DNA of 46,894 nt from Streptomyces amritsarensis (GCF_001953875.1 NZ_MQUR01000064.1:1-46894); one strand, 5' to 3'. Positions 1 to 7,550 are shown, counted from the stretch's first letter. The notes: generated by a model not told the origin, from the letters alone. Made by a program: numbers and translations.

Positions 1-136
1 ACGCCCCTCCGCCTTGCGATGCACCGCATCTGACGCCGTGCGCTCATCCACCGGGGATTACGGGACAGCCCTTAGACGGCGCCACCGACACGGCGGGCGC
101 CCCGCCCCCAGTCCCGACCGGAGAAGTGAACGACCT

Positions 137-535
137 ATGACGCTCCAGGAAGGCCAGCGGGTCACGCTGGCGGCAGACCTCAGGCTCGCCGGGACGGTCG
201 TCCCGGCCGAGGGCTCCCCGGCCGGCGAGGACGCGGTCGCCGCCTCGCTCTCCCTCGCGTCGGGTGTCGCGGGCACCGTCGAGCGGGTGGACGCGCCCCG
301 GGAGCGGGAGCAGAGCCACGAGGTGCGCGAGTACGAACGGCTCAAGGCGCTCCTGGACGACTTCGGCCACCAGATGCCCCCTGCCAGCAGGCGGCAGCTG
401 GAGGAGCAGGTGGCCTCCCTCGAGCCCGCGTGGGCAGCCCACCGGGAGCACGGGCCGCGGGTGACGGTCCGTGTCCGCCTCGACAACGGCTTCGTCCTCG
501 ACGAGGCGCACGCGGATCTCTTCGCACCCGCCTGA
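137..535 (+). CDS. hypothetical protein, 132 aa
   Basis: I do not recognise a family. The chosen ATG has a GGAGAAG ribosome site at 120-126, ten bases upstream; the reading frame stays open further upstream but that part is Arg/Pro-rich and reads like non-coding GC-rich DNA. The protein is soluble, with no signal peptide or membrane segment. Residues about 55-95 (REREQSHEVREYERLKALLDDF and following) are charged and probably helical, and the last 30 residues (VTVRVRLDNGFVLDEAHADLFAP) look like a small beta structure. The N-terminal half (QRVTLAADLRLAGTVVPAEG) resembles a small barrel with the same beta character. It is a single gene, followed by about 380 bases without a gene. Confidence 0.6.
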   Translation: MTLQEGQRVTLAADLRLAGTVVPAEGSPAGEDAVAASLSLASGVAGTVERVDAPREREQSHEVREYERLKALLDDFGHQMPPASRRQLEEQVASLEPAWAAHREHGPRVTVRVRLDNGFVLDEAHADLFAPA

Positions 536-821
536 CCTGCCCGTACGGGCCCGGGCGGCTGGGCGCGCAGCCCGCTCCGGCACGTGCGCCCGGCCCCCCG
601 CCCGCGCCCCCCGGCCCGAGACCGGACGGGGGGACCTGCTCCGGGCGGGTACGACGCCGTGCGCCGGCCCCGAATGCCGCCGCCCTCCGGGGCCTGAGGC
701 CGGGCCGGCACGCCGCGGCCGGGCGGTGTTCCCGCCGCCGTCTGCGCACCTCGAGTGACGTTTCTGTGGTGAACCGGCTACGCCGTAGGGGTGAGTAAAG
801 GCTTCATCCGTGAAAGTTCTG

Positions 822-857
822 CTCTTCCCCAAGGAAGGATCTTCTTTGGGTAAAGAG
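822..857. promoter_or_regulatory. long interrupted hairpin upstream of the lyase gene
   Basis: The 536-918 interval has no convincing gene. Within it, CCCAAGGAAG (828-837) pairs with CTTCTTTGGG (841-850) across a GAT loop with one G-T wobble. CTCTT (822-826) then pairs with AAGAG (853-857) after a small internal loop. The element is AT-richer than its surroundings and ends 61 bases before the lyase ATG. It could be an operator dyad or a leader RNA structure. A shorter palindrome, CTACG-C-CGTAG, lies at 778-788. Confidence 0.45.
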
Positions 858-918
858 CCCTGGTGGCGCGGGTTCTCTGCCGTCCCTGTGCCGATGCGCC
901 CCTCGGAGGAACCGAACG

Positions 919-1791
919 ATGACTTACGGGAACAAGCTGCGGGAACAGATCGCGAAGCCGGGCACCACGCCGCTCATCGGGGTGTACGACATGTACTCGG
1001 CCTCGGTGGCGGCCGCGCACTACGACGGGATGTTCGTGTCCGGGTTCGGGTTCGCCGCCTCCTACTACGGGCTGCCCGACATCGGATTCATCGCCTGGCC
1101 CGACATGGTGGCCTTCGTCCAGCGACTGCGCGGCGCCTTCCCCCGTCACCACCTGCTCGTCGACATCGACGACGGCTACGTCGATCCCGAAGTGGCCTGT
1201 CACGTCGTGGAGGGCCTGGAGCGGATGGGCGCCTCCGGCGTCATCCTGGAGGACCAGAAGCGCCCCCGGCGCTGCGGTCACGCCGACGGCAAGCAGGTGC
1301 TCCCCCTCGGCGAGTACCTGGAGAAGCTGGAGATGGTGCTGGCGACCCGCAAGGACCTCGTCGTCGTCGCGCGGACCGACGCGACGGAGGAGGCCGACAT
1401 CATCCACCGGGCGCAGGCCCTGGCGGCGACCGACGCGGACGTCGTACTCGTCGACGGGGTCCGCAGCGTGGAGTGGATCCAGCGGATCCGGGAGGCCGTC
1501 GGCAGCAAGCCGCTGCTGTTCAACCAGATCGCCGGCGGGAAGTCGCCGCGGCTCTCGCTCACCGAACTGACCGACCTCGGCGTCGACCTGGCCATCTACA
1601 GCACCCCGTGCCTGTTCGCCGCGCACAAGGCCATGGACACCGCCCTGGCCGAGCTGCGGCTCTCCGACGGGCGGCTGCCCGCGGCGGACGGGGGCGAGGA
1701 GATCGGGGTCGGCGAGTCCACGAGGCTGTTGACCAAGAACATCTCGCGGCACCGCCCCGTACCCGTGGCACGTGAGAGCGTGAAGGTGTGA
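919..1791 (+). CDS. isocitrate lyase/PEP mutase superfamily protein
   Basis: This 290-residue protein is a short-form member of the isocitrate lyase/PEP mutase superfamily, which makes or breaks C-C or C-P bonds next to an oxaloacetate- or pyruvate-like enolate. The metal-binding stretch VDIDDGY (about residues 74-80) and the active-site segment EDQKRPRRCGH (about 112-122) are visible. The Cys-Gly-His loop is that of C-C lyases such as methylisocitrate lyase. The EDK...NS loop of PEP mutase is absent, so phosphonate chemistry is unlikely. It is well below the roughly 430 residues of true isocitrate lyase. The ATG has GGAGGA at 905-910, eight bases upstream. Its stop overlaps the GTG of the next gene by four bases, implying translational coupling. 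The exact substrate is unknown. Confidence 0.85.
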   Translation: MTYGNKLREQIAKPGTTPLIGVYDMYSASVAAAHYDGMFVSGFGFAASYYGLPDIGFIAWPDMVAFVQRLRGAFPRHHLLVDIDDGYVDPEVACHVVEGLERMGASGVILEDQKRPRRCGHADGKQVLPLGEYLEKLEMVLATRKDLVVVARTDATEEADIIHRAQALAATDADVVLVDGVRSVEWIQRIREAVGSKPLLFNQIAGGKSPRLSLTELTDLGVDLAIYSTPCLFAAHKAMDTALAELRLSDGRLPAADGGEEIGVGESTRLLTKNISRHRPVPVARESVKV

Positions 1792-2045
1792 CCGGCGCCC
1801 GTGTCCGGGCCGCCGCGGCGCTCGCGGTGGCCCTCATCGGCGGCGGTGCGGCACCGGCCGCCGCGAGCGGCAGCCTGATCACCGTCATCGACAACTCGCA
1901 CTCCGACTCCGTGGTCGAGATCGACCGCGCGGCCAACCTCCAGAGCGGGAGCGGGACGGCGGGCAGCGACCACGACGGCAGCGCCGTCGACATGCTCGCC
2001 ACCCTCGTCGAGGCGGTCCGCCCCGCCCCCGACGGCAACGGCTGA
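1788..2045 (+). CDS. small secreted protein, 85 aa
   Basis: The GTG start overlaps the lyase stop (GTGTGA), so the gene is probably translationally coupled to it. The N-terminus has an Arg-bearing start, a hydrophobic Ala/Leu/Val core (residues about 7-22) and an AAA-S cleavage site near residue 26, a normal Sec signal peptide. The predicted mature part is about 58 residues, rich in Ser, Asp and Gly, without cysteine and without any family I recognise. Pairing a cytoplasmic lyase with a secreted peptide is odd and no function can be assigned. A strong hairpin follows, shared with the convergent gene. Confidence 0.6.
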   Translation: MTGARVRAAAALAVALIGGGAAPAAASGSLITVIDNSHSDSVVEIDRAANLQSGSGTAGSDHDGSAVDMLATLVEAVRPAPDGNG

Positions 2046-2069
2046 GACCCCGCCCTCCGGGGCGACGAC

Positions 2070-2101
2070 AACGGCCGGCCCGCCGAAGCGGGTCGGCCGT
2101 T
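2070..2101. terminator. bidirectional hairpin between convergent small secreted genes
   Basis: A 14-bp stem runs from AACGGCCGGCCCGC (2070-2083) to GCGGGTCGGCCGTT (2088-2101), with a CGAA tetraloop and one G-T wobble. It lies between two convergent genes, 25 bases after the first and 24 before the end of the second, and fits a bidirectional terminator. Confidence 0.75.
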
Positions 2102-2124
2102 CGGCCGTTCTCGGGGGGCGGCTG

Positions 2125-2340
2125 TCAGTCCTCCCCCAACAGGTCCAGGTCCTCGACCACGTCGGTGACGTCGTCGGTCAGGTCGTCGGTGAGCTCGTCG
2201 GCCGGGTCGTCGGCCGGCGCGGACACCGCGCCGGCGGCCGATCCGGAGGCGGGCCCCGCGGCGTGGGCGGCGGTGGCGGCCGAGAGGGCGCAGCCCGCGA
2301 GGGCCAGGGCAAGGGCGGCGGTTCGTACGTTCAGACGCAT
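2125..2340 (-). CDS. small secreted or lipid-anchored acidic protein, 71 aa
   Basis: I chose the ATG at 2340 because it places a signal sequence exactly at the N-terminus (MRLNVRTAALALALAGCALSAATAAHA); the frame is open for another 34 codons upstream, but that part looks non-coding. Two processing readings are possible. LAGC is a valid lipobox, which would lipidate Cys17, while AHA-A about ten residues later is a good signal peptidase I site. The mature C-terminus (DELTDDLTDDVTDVVEDLDL) is a strongly acidic stretch with hydrophobic residues every three to four positions, likely an amphipathic helix. The family is unknown. Confidence 0.6.
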   Translation of the reverse strand: MRLNVRTAALALALAGCALSAATAAHAAGPASGSAAGAVSAPADDPADELTDDLTDDVTDVVEDLDLLGED

Positions 2341-2523
2341 GCCCTGAGAACGATCTTGCCCGGTGGAGGTCACACCGTGTGACCGGTTCGGGCGCGGCCC
2401 CACGGTGACACCGCGGCCCCGGACATGCGCGGGAACGAGCACGGGGGGACGTGCAGGCGAGAACCGGTCGTGCCACGCTGGTCACAGGCCTCGGGGAGAC
2501 AGCCGCGACGAACGGAGCGCGCT

Positions 2524-4149
2524 GTGAACGGTCCGCACCTCTCCGCACCGCTGCGCCGCGGCCTCGCCGCCGCCTGCGCCGCGCTCCTGTTCCTCGCCCC
2601 GTCCACCGGTACCGCGGCCGGGGCGGCCCCGTCCCCGACGCCCTCCCCTTCCCCGACCCCCGCCGGCGGGCTCGACCCGCGCATCACGGAGATCATGCGC
2701 AAGCCGGAGTACCGCAACGCCCAGTGGGGCCTGCTGCAGACCGGGCCGGACGGCGGCCGTGTGGTCCACAGCATGTTCCCCGACCAGTTCTTCATCCCCG
2801 GCTCTACCGCCAAGCTGGTCAGCGTCTCCGGCCCGTGGCACACACTCGGCTCCGAACACCGCTTCGTGACCCCCCTCTACGCGGTCGGCGAGCGCAACGG
2901 CGCCACCCTGACCGGCGACCTCGACCTCGTCGCCCAGGGCGACCTCACCATGGGCGGCAGGACGCGCCCCGACGGCACGGTCGCGTACACGGACCTCGAC
3001 CACACCTACGCCAACGACTTCACGGGGGCGACCCTGACGCCGGAGAACCCGCTCGCCGGCATCGACGAACTCGCCCGCCAGGTGCGCGCCGCGGGCATCA
3101 CCCGCGTGGAGGGGGACGTCATCGTCGACAGCAGGCTCTTCGCACCCGACCCCGTCCTCGACCCGACCCCCACTCCGATGATCGTCAACGACAACCTGAT
3201 CGACCTCCTGACCACCCCCGGGGACCGGGCCGGCGCGGCCGCCCGCCTGGACTGGCGGCCGAAGGTCGCCCCGTACCAGGTCAGTTCGGCGGTGAAGACG
3301 GTCGCGGCCGGCGAGCCGACCGGCATCACGGTGACGGCCACCGACGGCGGCACCCGCATCCGGCTGTCGGGCACGATCGCGGCGGACGCCGAGCCACTGC
3401 TGCGCACCTCCCCCATCGGCGACCCCGCAGCCTTCGGCCGTGCCGCGCTGATCCAGGCACTGGAACGGACCGGGGTCCAGGTCACGGCGGACCCGGCCGG
3501 CCCCAACCCGGTCGCCCGGCTGCCCCGCGACTACGAAGGCCGGCCGCGGGTGGCCGCGTACACCTCCCCGCCCTACGCCCAGTACGCCAAGCTGATCCTG
3601 AAGGTCAGCCACAACCTGGGCGCCAACCTGGGCATCTGCCTGATGGCCGTCGCGACCGGGAGCCGCCAGTGCGAGGCCGGCTTCCCGGTGCTCGCCGACT
3701 TCCTGGACGAGGCGGGCGTCGACCGCGGGCAGCTCCAGCTGACGGACGGCCGGGGCGGGAACCCGGCCGACCGTGCCACGCCCGAGGCGCTGGTGCAGAT
3801 GCTGACGTACTGGCAGCGCACCCCTGACGCACGGCTGTTCCGCGAGGCCCTGCCCATCCTCGGCGTCGACGGGCTGCTGGCCGAGAACTGCCGCGACTGC
3901 CCGGCGCGCGGGAAGGTGTTCGGCAAGACCGGGGCGGCGGTCGGCGAGGACGCCCTCAACGACCGGCTGGCCGTCGGGGCCATCACCATCGCCGGGTACC
4001 TGGACCGCGGCGGCGGCCGCTTCGACCCCTTCTACGCCGGGGTCAACGGCGCCTCCACCCCGGGCCCGAACACCCAGGACGTGGTGGCCATAGCGAACGA
4101 CCTCGCCATGATCGCCGCCTACCTCCAGGAGGAGCCGCCCACCCCCTGA
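2524..4149 (+). CDS. dacB: D-alanyl-D-alanine carboxypeptidase/endopeptidase (PBP4/DacB, family S13)
   Basis: This secreted penicillin-binding protein trims pentapeptide stems and cleaves D-Ala-meso-DAP crosslinks in peptidoglycan. All three active-site motifs of the S13 family are present: STAK (about residue 96, within FIPGSTAKLVSVS), SHN (about 361) and KTG (about 467, in FGKTGAAV). Between the first two lies the long insert typical of PBP4-type enzymes. The 541-residue length is normal. The GTG at 2524 has GGAG at 2514-2517, six bases upstream, and starts a signal peptide with a hydrophobic core ending near TAAGAA. A Pro/Ser/Thr-rich stretch follows (residues about 38-50). It stands alone, downstream of the divergent small secreted gene. 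Confidence 0.9.
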   Translation: MNGPHLSAPLRRGLAAACAALLFLAPSTGTAAGAAPSPTPSPSPTPAGGLDPRITEIMRKPEYRNAQWGLLQTGPDGGRVVHSMFPDQFFIPGSTAKLVSVSGPWHTLGSEHRFVTPLYAVGERNGATLTGDLDLVAQGDLTMGGRTRPDGTVAYTDLDHTYANDFTGATLTPENPLAGIDELARQVRAAGITRVEGDVIVDSRLFAPDPVLDPTPTPMIVNDNLIDLLTTPGDRAGAAARLDWRPKVAPYQVSSAVKTVAAGEPTGITVTATDGGTRIRLSGTIAADAEPLLRTSPIGDPAAFGRAALIQALERTGVQVTADPAGPNPVARLPRDYEGRPRVAAYTSPPYAQYAKLILKVSHNLGANLGICLMAVATGSRQCEAGFPVLADFLDEAGVDRGQLQLTDGRGGNPADRATPEALVQMLTYWQRTPDARLFREALPILGVDGLLAENCRDCPARGKVFGKTGAAVGEDALNDRLAVGAITIAGYLDRGGGRFDPFYAGVNGASTPGPNTQDVVAIANDLAMIAAYLQEEPPTP

Positions 4150-4191
4150 CCCCCGCCGCTCCCCGGCCGCGAGGGACCGCGAGGAAACCGG

Positions 4192-4212
4192 CCGGCACGG
4201 TACGGGTGCCGG
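4192..4212 (+). terminator. possible terminator after dacB
   Basis: CCGGCAC (4192-4198) and GTGCCGG (4206-4212) form a 7-bp perfect stem 40 bases after the dacB stop. There is no U-tract, so this is a weak call. Confidence 0.35.
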
Positions 4213-4268
4213 GAGCGGCCGTTCGGATGAACGGGCGGAACAGCGCGTCACGGACAGGATGAGCGGAT

Positions 4269-4286
4269 TGTCAGACCGATATGACA
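4269..4286. promoter_or_regulatory. inverted repeat spanning the start codon of the HTH gene
   Basis: TGTCA (4269-4273) and TGACA (4282-4286) form a 5-bp inverted repeat with an 8-base spacer. The right arm overlaps the ATG at 4281. This is consistent with autoregulation by the HTH protein, but the arms are short. Confidence 0.35.
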
Positions 4287-4829
4287 GTCGATCAGTTTCT
4301 ACCTCGTCAGATCGCCCGCCCGGCGGACAGGACCTCTGCGCGGCGCGCACCGGGGCCGGGGCTGCCGGAGCCCGGTGAGCGGCGCCGGCTCCGTGAGCAG
4401 TGGGGCCTGACGACCCGGCAGGTCGCGGTGGCGTTCGGGGTGACCCCGGCGACCGTGCGGTCCTGGGAATGCGGGCGCACGGCTCCGCGGGGTGTCCGGC
4501 GTGAGGCCTACCGTAGGTTCCTGGCGGGTCTCGCCCAGCACACCGCCGCGACCGGCACCACCCCGCAGGAGCCGCAGGCCGCCGGCGGCAGACCCGCCGC
4601 GCCCGCCGCGGCGGAGGCGGCACCGCGCCCGGCGGCGCCGAGGACGGTGCCGCGGAAGACGGTGCCGCGGAAGACGGTGCCGCCCGCCCCGCCGCCGGTG
4701 CGCGTCGTGGGGCCGGTGGACCCGGTCCCGCCGGGGCGGGCCCGCCGGCTGCGGGTGCTGGGGGCGGCCGCCTGCGCGTGGTCGCTCGCCGCCCTGTGGG
4801 TGGTCCTCACCTGTCCGCCGCCGCTGTAG
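4281..4829 (+). CDS. HTH protein with C-terminal membrane helix
   Basis: The protein has 182 residues. Residues about 34-80 form an Xre-like helix-turn-helix (RRLREQWGLTTRQVAVAFGVTPATVRSWECGRTAP). This is followed by an Ala/Pro-rich linker with three copies of a TVPRK-type repeat (about 122-135) and a final hydrophobic helix (about 157-178, VLGAAACAWSLAALWVVLT). It looks like a membrane-anchored DNA-binding protein with the HTH in the cytoplasm. No clear Shine-Dalgarno precedes the ATG, so the message may be leaderless or weakly translated. The coding DNA of the linker holds three 15-base repeats at about 4642-4685. The target genes are unknown. Confidence 0.7.
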   Translation: MTVDQFLPRQIARPADRTSARRAPGPGLPEPGERRRLREQWGLTTRQVAVAFGVTPATVRSWECGRTAPRGVRREAYRRFLAGLAQHTAATGTTPQEPQAAGGRPAAPAAAEAAPRPAAPRTVPRKTVPRKTVPPAPPPVRVVGPVDPVPPGRARRLRVLGAAACAWSLAALWVVLTCPPPL

Positions 4830-4847
4830 CGGGTGCCCGGCGGCCGG

Positions 4848-5147
4848 TCACACGATGCCGGTGACGGTGACCGTCACCGCCGCCGGTGGCGCGGCCGCCG
4901 CCTCGGCCGCTGCCGTCCGTACCGCACGGGCCACATCCGCGGTCCGGTGCTGCGCCCGGGCGACGATCTCGATGTGCACGGCTCGGACGGCGCCGGCGGC
5001 GTCGTGGGCGACGCGCACCGCGCCAGGCCTGCGCCCGGCCGCCTGCAGCAGGCCGCGCAGGCCCGGGCGCAGGCAGGCCACGCCCGGCACGGCCAGCACG
5101 GCGTCGGTCACCGCCCCGCAGACGGCGTCGGCCGGTGACGTCGTCAT
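4848..5147 (-). CDS. small Asp23/Gls24-like protein, 99 aa
   Basis: This is the last gene of a three-gene overlapping unit. Its ATG at 5147 overlaps the stop of the preceding Asp23 gene (ATGA), which fixes the start. The sequence (VCGAVTDAVLAVPGVACLRPG... RPGAVRVAHDAAGAVRAVHIEIVARAQHRTADVARAVRTAAAEAAA) has the alternating strand-helix pattern of Asp23-family envelope stress proteins: an N-terminal helix with a V-x-x-V-P-G-V turn, a central beta pair, then a helix and a final strand (AVTVTVTGIV). It has no membrane segment and is shorter than the upstream family member. It probably works with that protein. Confidence 0.7.
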   Translation of the reverse strand: MTTSPADAVCGAVTDAVLAVPGVACLRPGLRGLLQAAGRRPGAVRVAHDAAGAVRAVHIEIVARAQHRTADVARAVRTAAAEAAAAPPAAVTVTVTGIV

Positions 5148-5851
5148 GGTGTGGCCCCCTGCGGCCGGTGCGCAGGGTCGTGGAGATCGGTGACGGTGAC
5201 GTCGAGCGCGGAGACGGTCAGACCGAGCCGGTCGCGGGCGGCGCTGACGGCGCCCCGGCGTACGGCTTCGGACGTGGCCCGGAGGTCGTGTCCGTATTCG
5301 ACCGTGACCTCGAGGCGCACCGTGACCGGTCCGCGGACGCCGCCGCCGGGCGGGGCGATGCGGCAGCTGCCGGCTCGGACGCCGGGGACCTCCTCGGCGG
5401 CCGCGCGCACGGTGCGGGCGGCGACGGACTCGTACATCCAGATGTCCTCGTCCGCCTCGCCGAGCGGCAGGGTCCGGCCGGGGCGCAGTTCCAGGCGCAC
5501 CACGTCCATGACTCTGCGGACGAGGGCCGACGCGTCCGGGGGGCCGCCGGCGTCGGCCGTCGTCGGGGCGAGTGCGGCGGTGCGGAGCCGTTCCAGGTCG
5601 GCCACGGCCTCGCGGCAGTGGGCGCAGCCGAGGGTGTGCGCGTCCGCCTGGGCCCGCCCGGTGTGCCCGGGCCGCCCGGCGTACTCGGTCTGCTCCCACA
5701 CGGCGGCCAGGTCGCGGCCGCAGGCGAGGAGTTCGGCGTGTTCCTCGCCGGGGTGGTCACCGGGGCGTTCACCGGCGCGTGCACCGGGGTTCTCGTCGGG
5801 GTGTTCGTCGGGGTGTTCGTCGGGCGGCCCGACGGGTTCGGGGTGGTTCAT
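5144..5851 (-). CDS. Asp23/Gls24 family protein with N-terminal anti-sigma-like zinc motif
   Basis: The 235-residue protein starts at the ATG that overlaps the sigma-factor stop (ATGA). An alternative ATG six bases upstream would overlap by ten bases. Residues about 5-32 are a His/Asp/Glu/Pro repeat region (DEHPDEHPDENPG). Residues about 40-85 contain HTLGCAHC, which is the Hx3Cx2C signature of zinc-binding anti-sigma domains, preceded by another Cys and His. The C-terminal part (about 120-230) is an Asp23 domain with VRAAAEEVPGV, a beta pair (VTVRLEVTVEYG) and a terminal VSALDVTVTDLHD strand. There is no membrane helix. Lying directly after an ECF sigma gene, it may be a cytoplasmic regulator of that sigma; this role is inferred. 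Confidence 0.75.
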   Translation of the reverse strand: MNHPEPVGPPDEHPDEHPDENPGARAGERPGDHPGEEHAELLACGRDLAAVWEQTEYAGRPGHTGRAQADAHTLGCAHCREAVADLERLRTAALAPTTADAGGPPDASALVRRVMDVVRLELRPGRTLPLGEADEDIWMYESVAARTVRAAAEEVPGVRAGSCRIAPPGGGVRGPVTVRLEVTVEYGHDLRATSEAVRRGAVSAARDRLGLTVSALDVTVTDLHDPAHRPQGATP

Positions 5852-6435
5852 CGCCATGCGGCCATCGCCTCCGTCAGCACGCGCCGGGCCCGGAAGACGC
5901 GAGCGCGGACCGCCTCCGGGCTGATGCGGACCGTCCGGGCGATCGATTCGTAGGGCCTGCCCTCGATCTCGCGCAGGACCCAGCACACCCTCTGCTCCGC
6001 GGACAGGCAGCGCATCGCACGGTCGAGGTCATGTGCGGCCGCATGCGATTCGGCGGCCCGGACGGGTGACGACTGGTGCTCCGGAGCGGCCGGCTCCGGG
6101 ACCGCGTCGAGGTCGGCGGCCGGTCTGCGGGCACGCAGCAGGTTCAGGCAGCGGTTGGTGACGATGCGGTGGAGCCATGTGCCGAATTCCGCCTCGCCCC
6201 GGAATTCGGGTAGCTTCCGCCAGGCGCTGACGAAGGCGTCCTGTACGGCGTCCTCGGCTTCCGTGCGGGTTCCCATGAGGCGCTCGGCGAGTTGGAGCAT
6301 GGCCGCTCCATGGAGGTGGACGAGCACCTCGAACGCCTCCTCGTCGCCTTCCGCCGCCCGCACGGCCAGCAGCCGGTCCCCTGCGCCGGACGCACCGTCG
6401 GCGCCCGCACCGCCGGGGTCCCCTTGAGCACTCAC
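5848..6435 (-). CDS. ECF RNA polymerase sigma factor
   Basis: This 195-residue sigma-70 family factor directs RNA polymerase to a small regulon. Region 2 is clear (residues about 22-95: EAFEVLVHLHGAAMLQLAERLMGT, then EDAVQDAFVSAWRKL and GTWLHRIVTNRCLNLLR). Region 4 follows an Ala/Pro/Glu linker (about 130-190: LSAEQRVCWVLREIEGRPYESIARTVRISPEAVRARVFRARRVL). The GTG start at 6435 is chosen because AAGGAG lies seven bases upstream and a family-sized protein results; the frame is open further upstream. Its stop overlaps the start of the Asp23 gene, and that gene's stop overlaps the third gene, so all three are likely made together. A candidate ECF promoter lies just upstream. Confidence 0.9.
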   Translation of the reverse strand: MSAQGDPGGAGADGASGAGDRLLAVRAAEGDEEAFEVLVHLHGAAMLQLAERLMGTRTEAEDAVQDAFVSAWRKLPEFRGEAEFGTWLHRIVTNRCLNLLRARRPAADLDAVPEPAAPEHQSSPVRAAESHAAAHDLDRAMRCLSAEQRVCWVLREIEGRPYESIARTVRISPEAVRARVFRARRVLTEAMAAWR

Positions 6436-6462
6436 ACCCGGGCTCCTTCCGACCTCCACTGC

Positions 6463-6491
6463 TTTGACACCTCCGTCGCGGGTTTCGTTAC
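6463..6491 (-). promoter_or_regulatory. candidate ECF-type promoter for the sigma-Asp23 operon
   Basis: On the minus strand GTAACG (6491-6486) is followed 17 bases later by GTCAAA (6468-6463), which ends 27 bases before the GTG start. The AAC of the -35 and GTC of the -10 are usual ECF promoter elements, so the sigma factor may transcribe its own operon. This rests on motif inspection only. Confidence 0.4.
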
Positions 6492-6542
6492 GGCCGGAAG
6501 ATCCGCACATGCGTCCGCATGGTGAACGTCGCGGGTCGGCGA

Positions 6543-7412
6543 TCACCCTGGCGGGGCAGGGCACGGCCCCTGCGCCGCCTCCGGGCGGGCGGCGGTGACC
6601 AGGTAGTAGTCCAGGATCTGCTGCTCCCAGGCCGTCATGAAGTTGCGGGGCCAGGTGCCGGGGGCCCAGAGGCGGGCGAGCCAGCGGTCCCAGCCGGGCC
6701 AGACCTGCGGGCCGATGGAGTCGGCCCTGACGTCGGCGAAGCCGGCTCCGGTGAGGGCCTGCGCGAGGCGGGAGACGGGCCGGGCGATGTCGAGTCCGCT
6801 GGCGAACGTCTCGAGCAGGCCGGCGAGCCGCTCCTGGGGCGCCGGCACGCCGTCGACGCTGAAGAAGCCGGCGACCGCCACCCGTCCGCCGGGGCGCAGG
6901 ACCCGGGCCGCCTCGCGGGCGAAGGCCGACAGGTCCGGGAAGTGCTGGACCGCCTCGACGCTGTACAGGCAGTCGAACTCGGCGTCGGCGAGCGGCAGGC
7001 TCTCCGCGGCCCCGAGGACGAAGCGCAGCCGCTGCGGGCGCGCGGCGAGGAGCGGGGAGTTCGCCTCGCGGGCCCGCCGGAGCTGCTGGGGGTGGATGTC
7101 GACGCCGGTGACCGCGGCGGGTCCGTACTCGTCGAGGGCGAGGGCGCAGCCGAGGCCGAGGCCGCAGCCGATCTCCACGGCGCGGCCGCCGCGGGGGGCG
7201 ACGGCGTCGAGCACGTGCCGGTAGAGGTCCTGCTCGCTGCGGATCCGGTCGTCCTGGGACAGGGGCCGGTCGAGGTCGACACCGTGCCAGTACCCGAAGT
7301 TGATGAACCCTCCGGCGAACACCGGCACGGCGCTGAGGTCGGCCGGTCCGTACGTCTCCCAGACCTCGGGCCGTACGACCGGAGCGGGCTGCTCCACTGG
7401 GTCTTCCGACAC
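6543..7412 (-). CDS. class I SAM-dependent methyltransferase
   Basis: The 289-residue protein carries the SAM-binding motif VEIGCGLGLG (about residues 79-88), the acidic GVDIHP strand end (about 103-108), and FDCLYSVEAVQHFPD plus the LRPGGRVAVAGFF motif of class I methyltransferases. The layout resembles ubiE-like or sterol/natural-product methyltransferases with an N-terminal lid (FINFGYWHGVDLDRP). The GTG at 7412 has GAGG about ten bases upstream. The frame is open upstream but shows no domain there. It is divergent from the next membrane protein and separated by 107 bases from the sigma factor downstream. The methyl acceptor is unknown. Confidence 0.8.
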   Translation of the reverse strand: MSEDPVEQPAPVVRPEVWETYGPADLSAVPVFAGGFINFGYWHGVDLDRPLSQDDRIRSEQDLYRHVLDAVAPRGGRAVEIGCGLGLGCALALDEYGPAAVTGVDIHPQQLRRAREANSPLLAARPQRLRFVLGAAESLPLADAEFDCLYSVEAVQHFPDLSAFAREAARVLRPGGRVAVAGFFSVDGVPAPQERLAGLLETFASGLDIARPVSRLAQALTGAGFADVRADSIGPQVWPGWDRWLARLWAPGTWPRNFMTAWEQQILDYYLVTAARPEAAQGPCPAPPG

Positions 7413-7550
7413 CGCGTCACCGCCTCCTCGTGACGGGGGCTTTGCGCCCCGGAGCCACCAGTGTGGCCCGGGGAGAGCCGCCACGACAGAGGGCACGCCC
7501 GGGGTCCGGCGGTCACCCGCGCCCGGCCGCAGCGCTCCTAGGCTGGCAGC

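Noticed and set aside
919..1791. PEP mutase and hence a phosphonate pathway
   Set aside because: The active-site loop is RRCGH as in C-C lyases, not the EDK...NS loop of PEP mutase, and no phosphonate genes are near.
2482..4623. A long minus-strand frame across dacB and the next gene
   Set aside because: It covers the complete S13 enzyme on the other strand and shows no recognisable domain or start.
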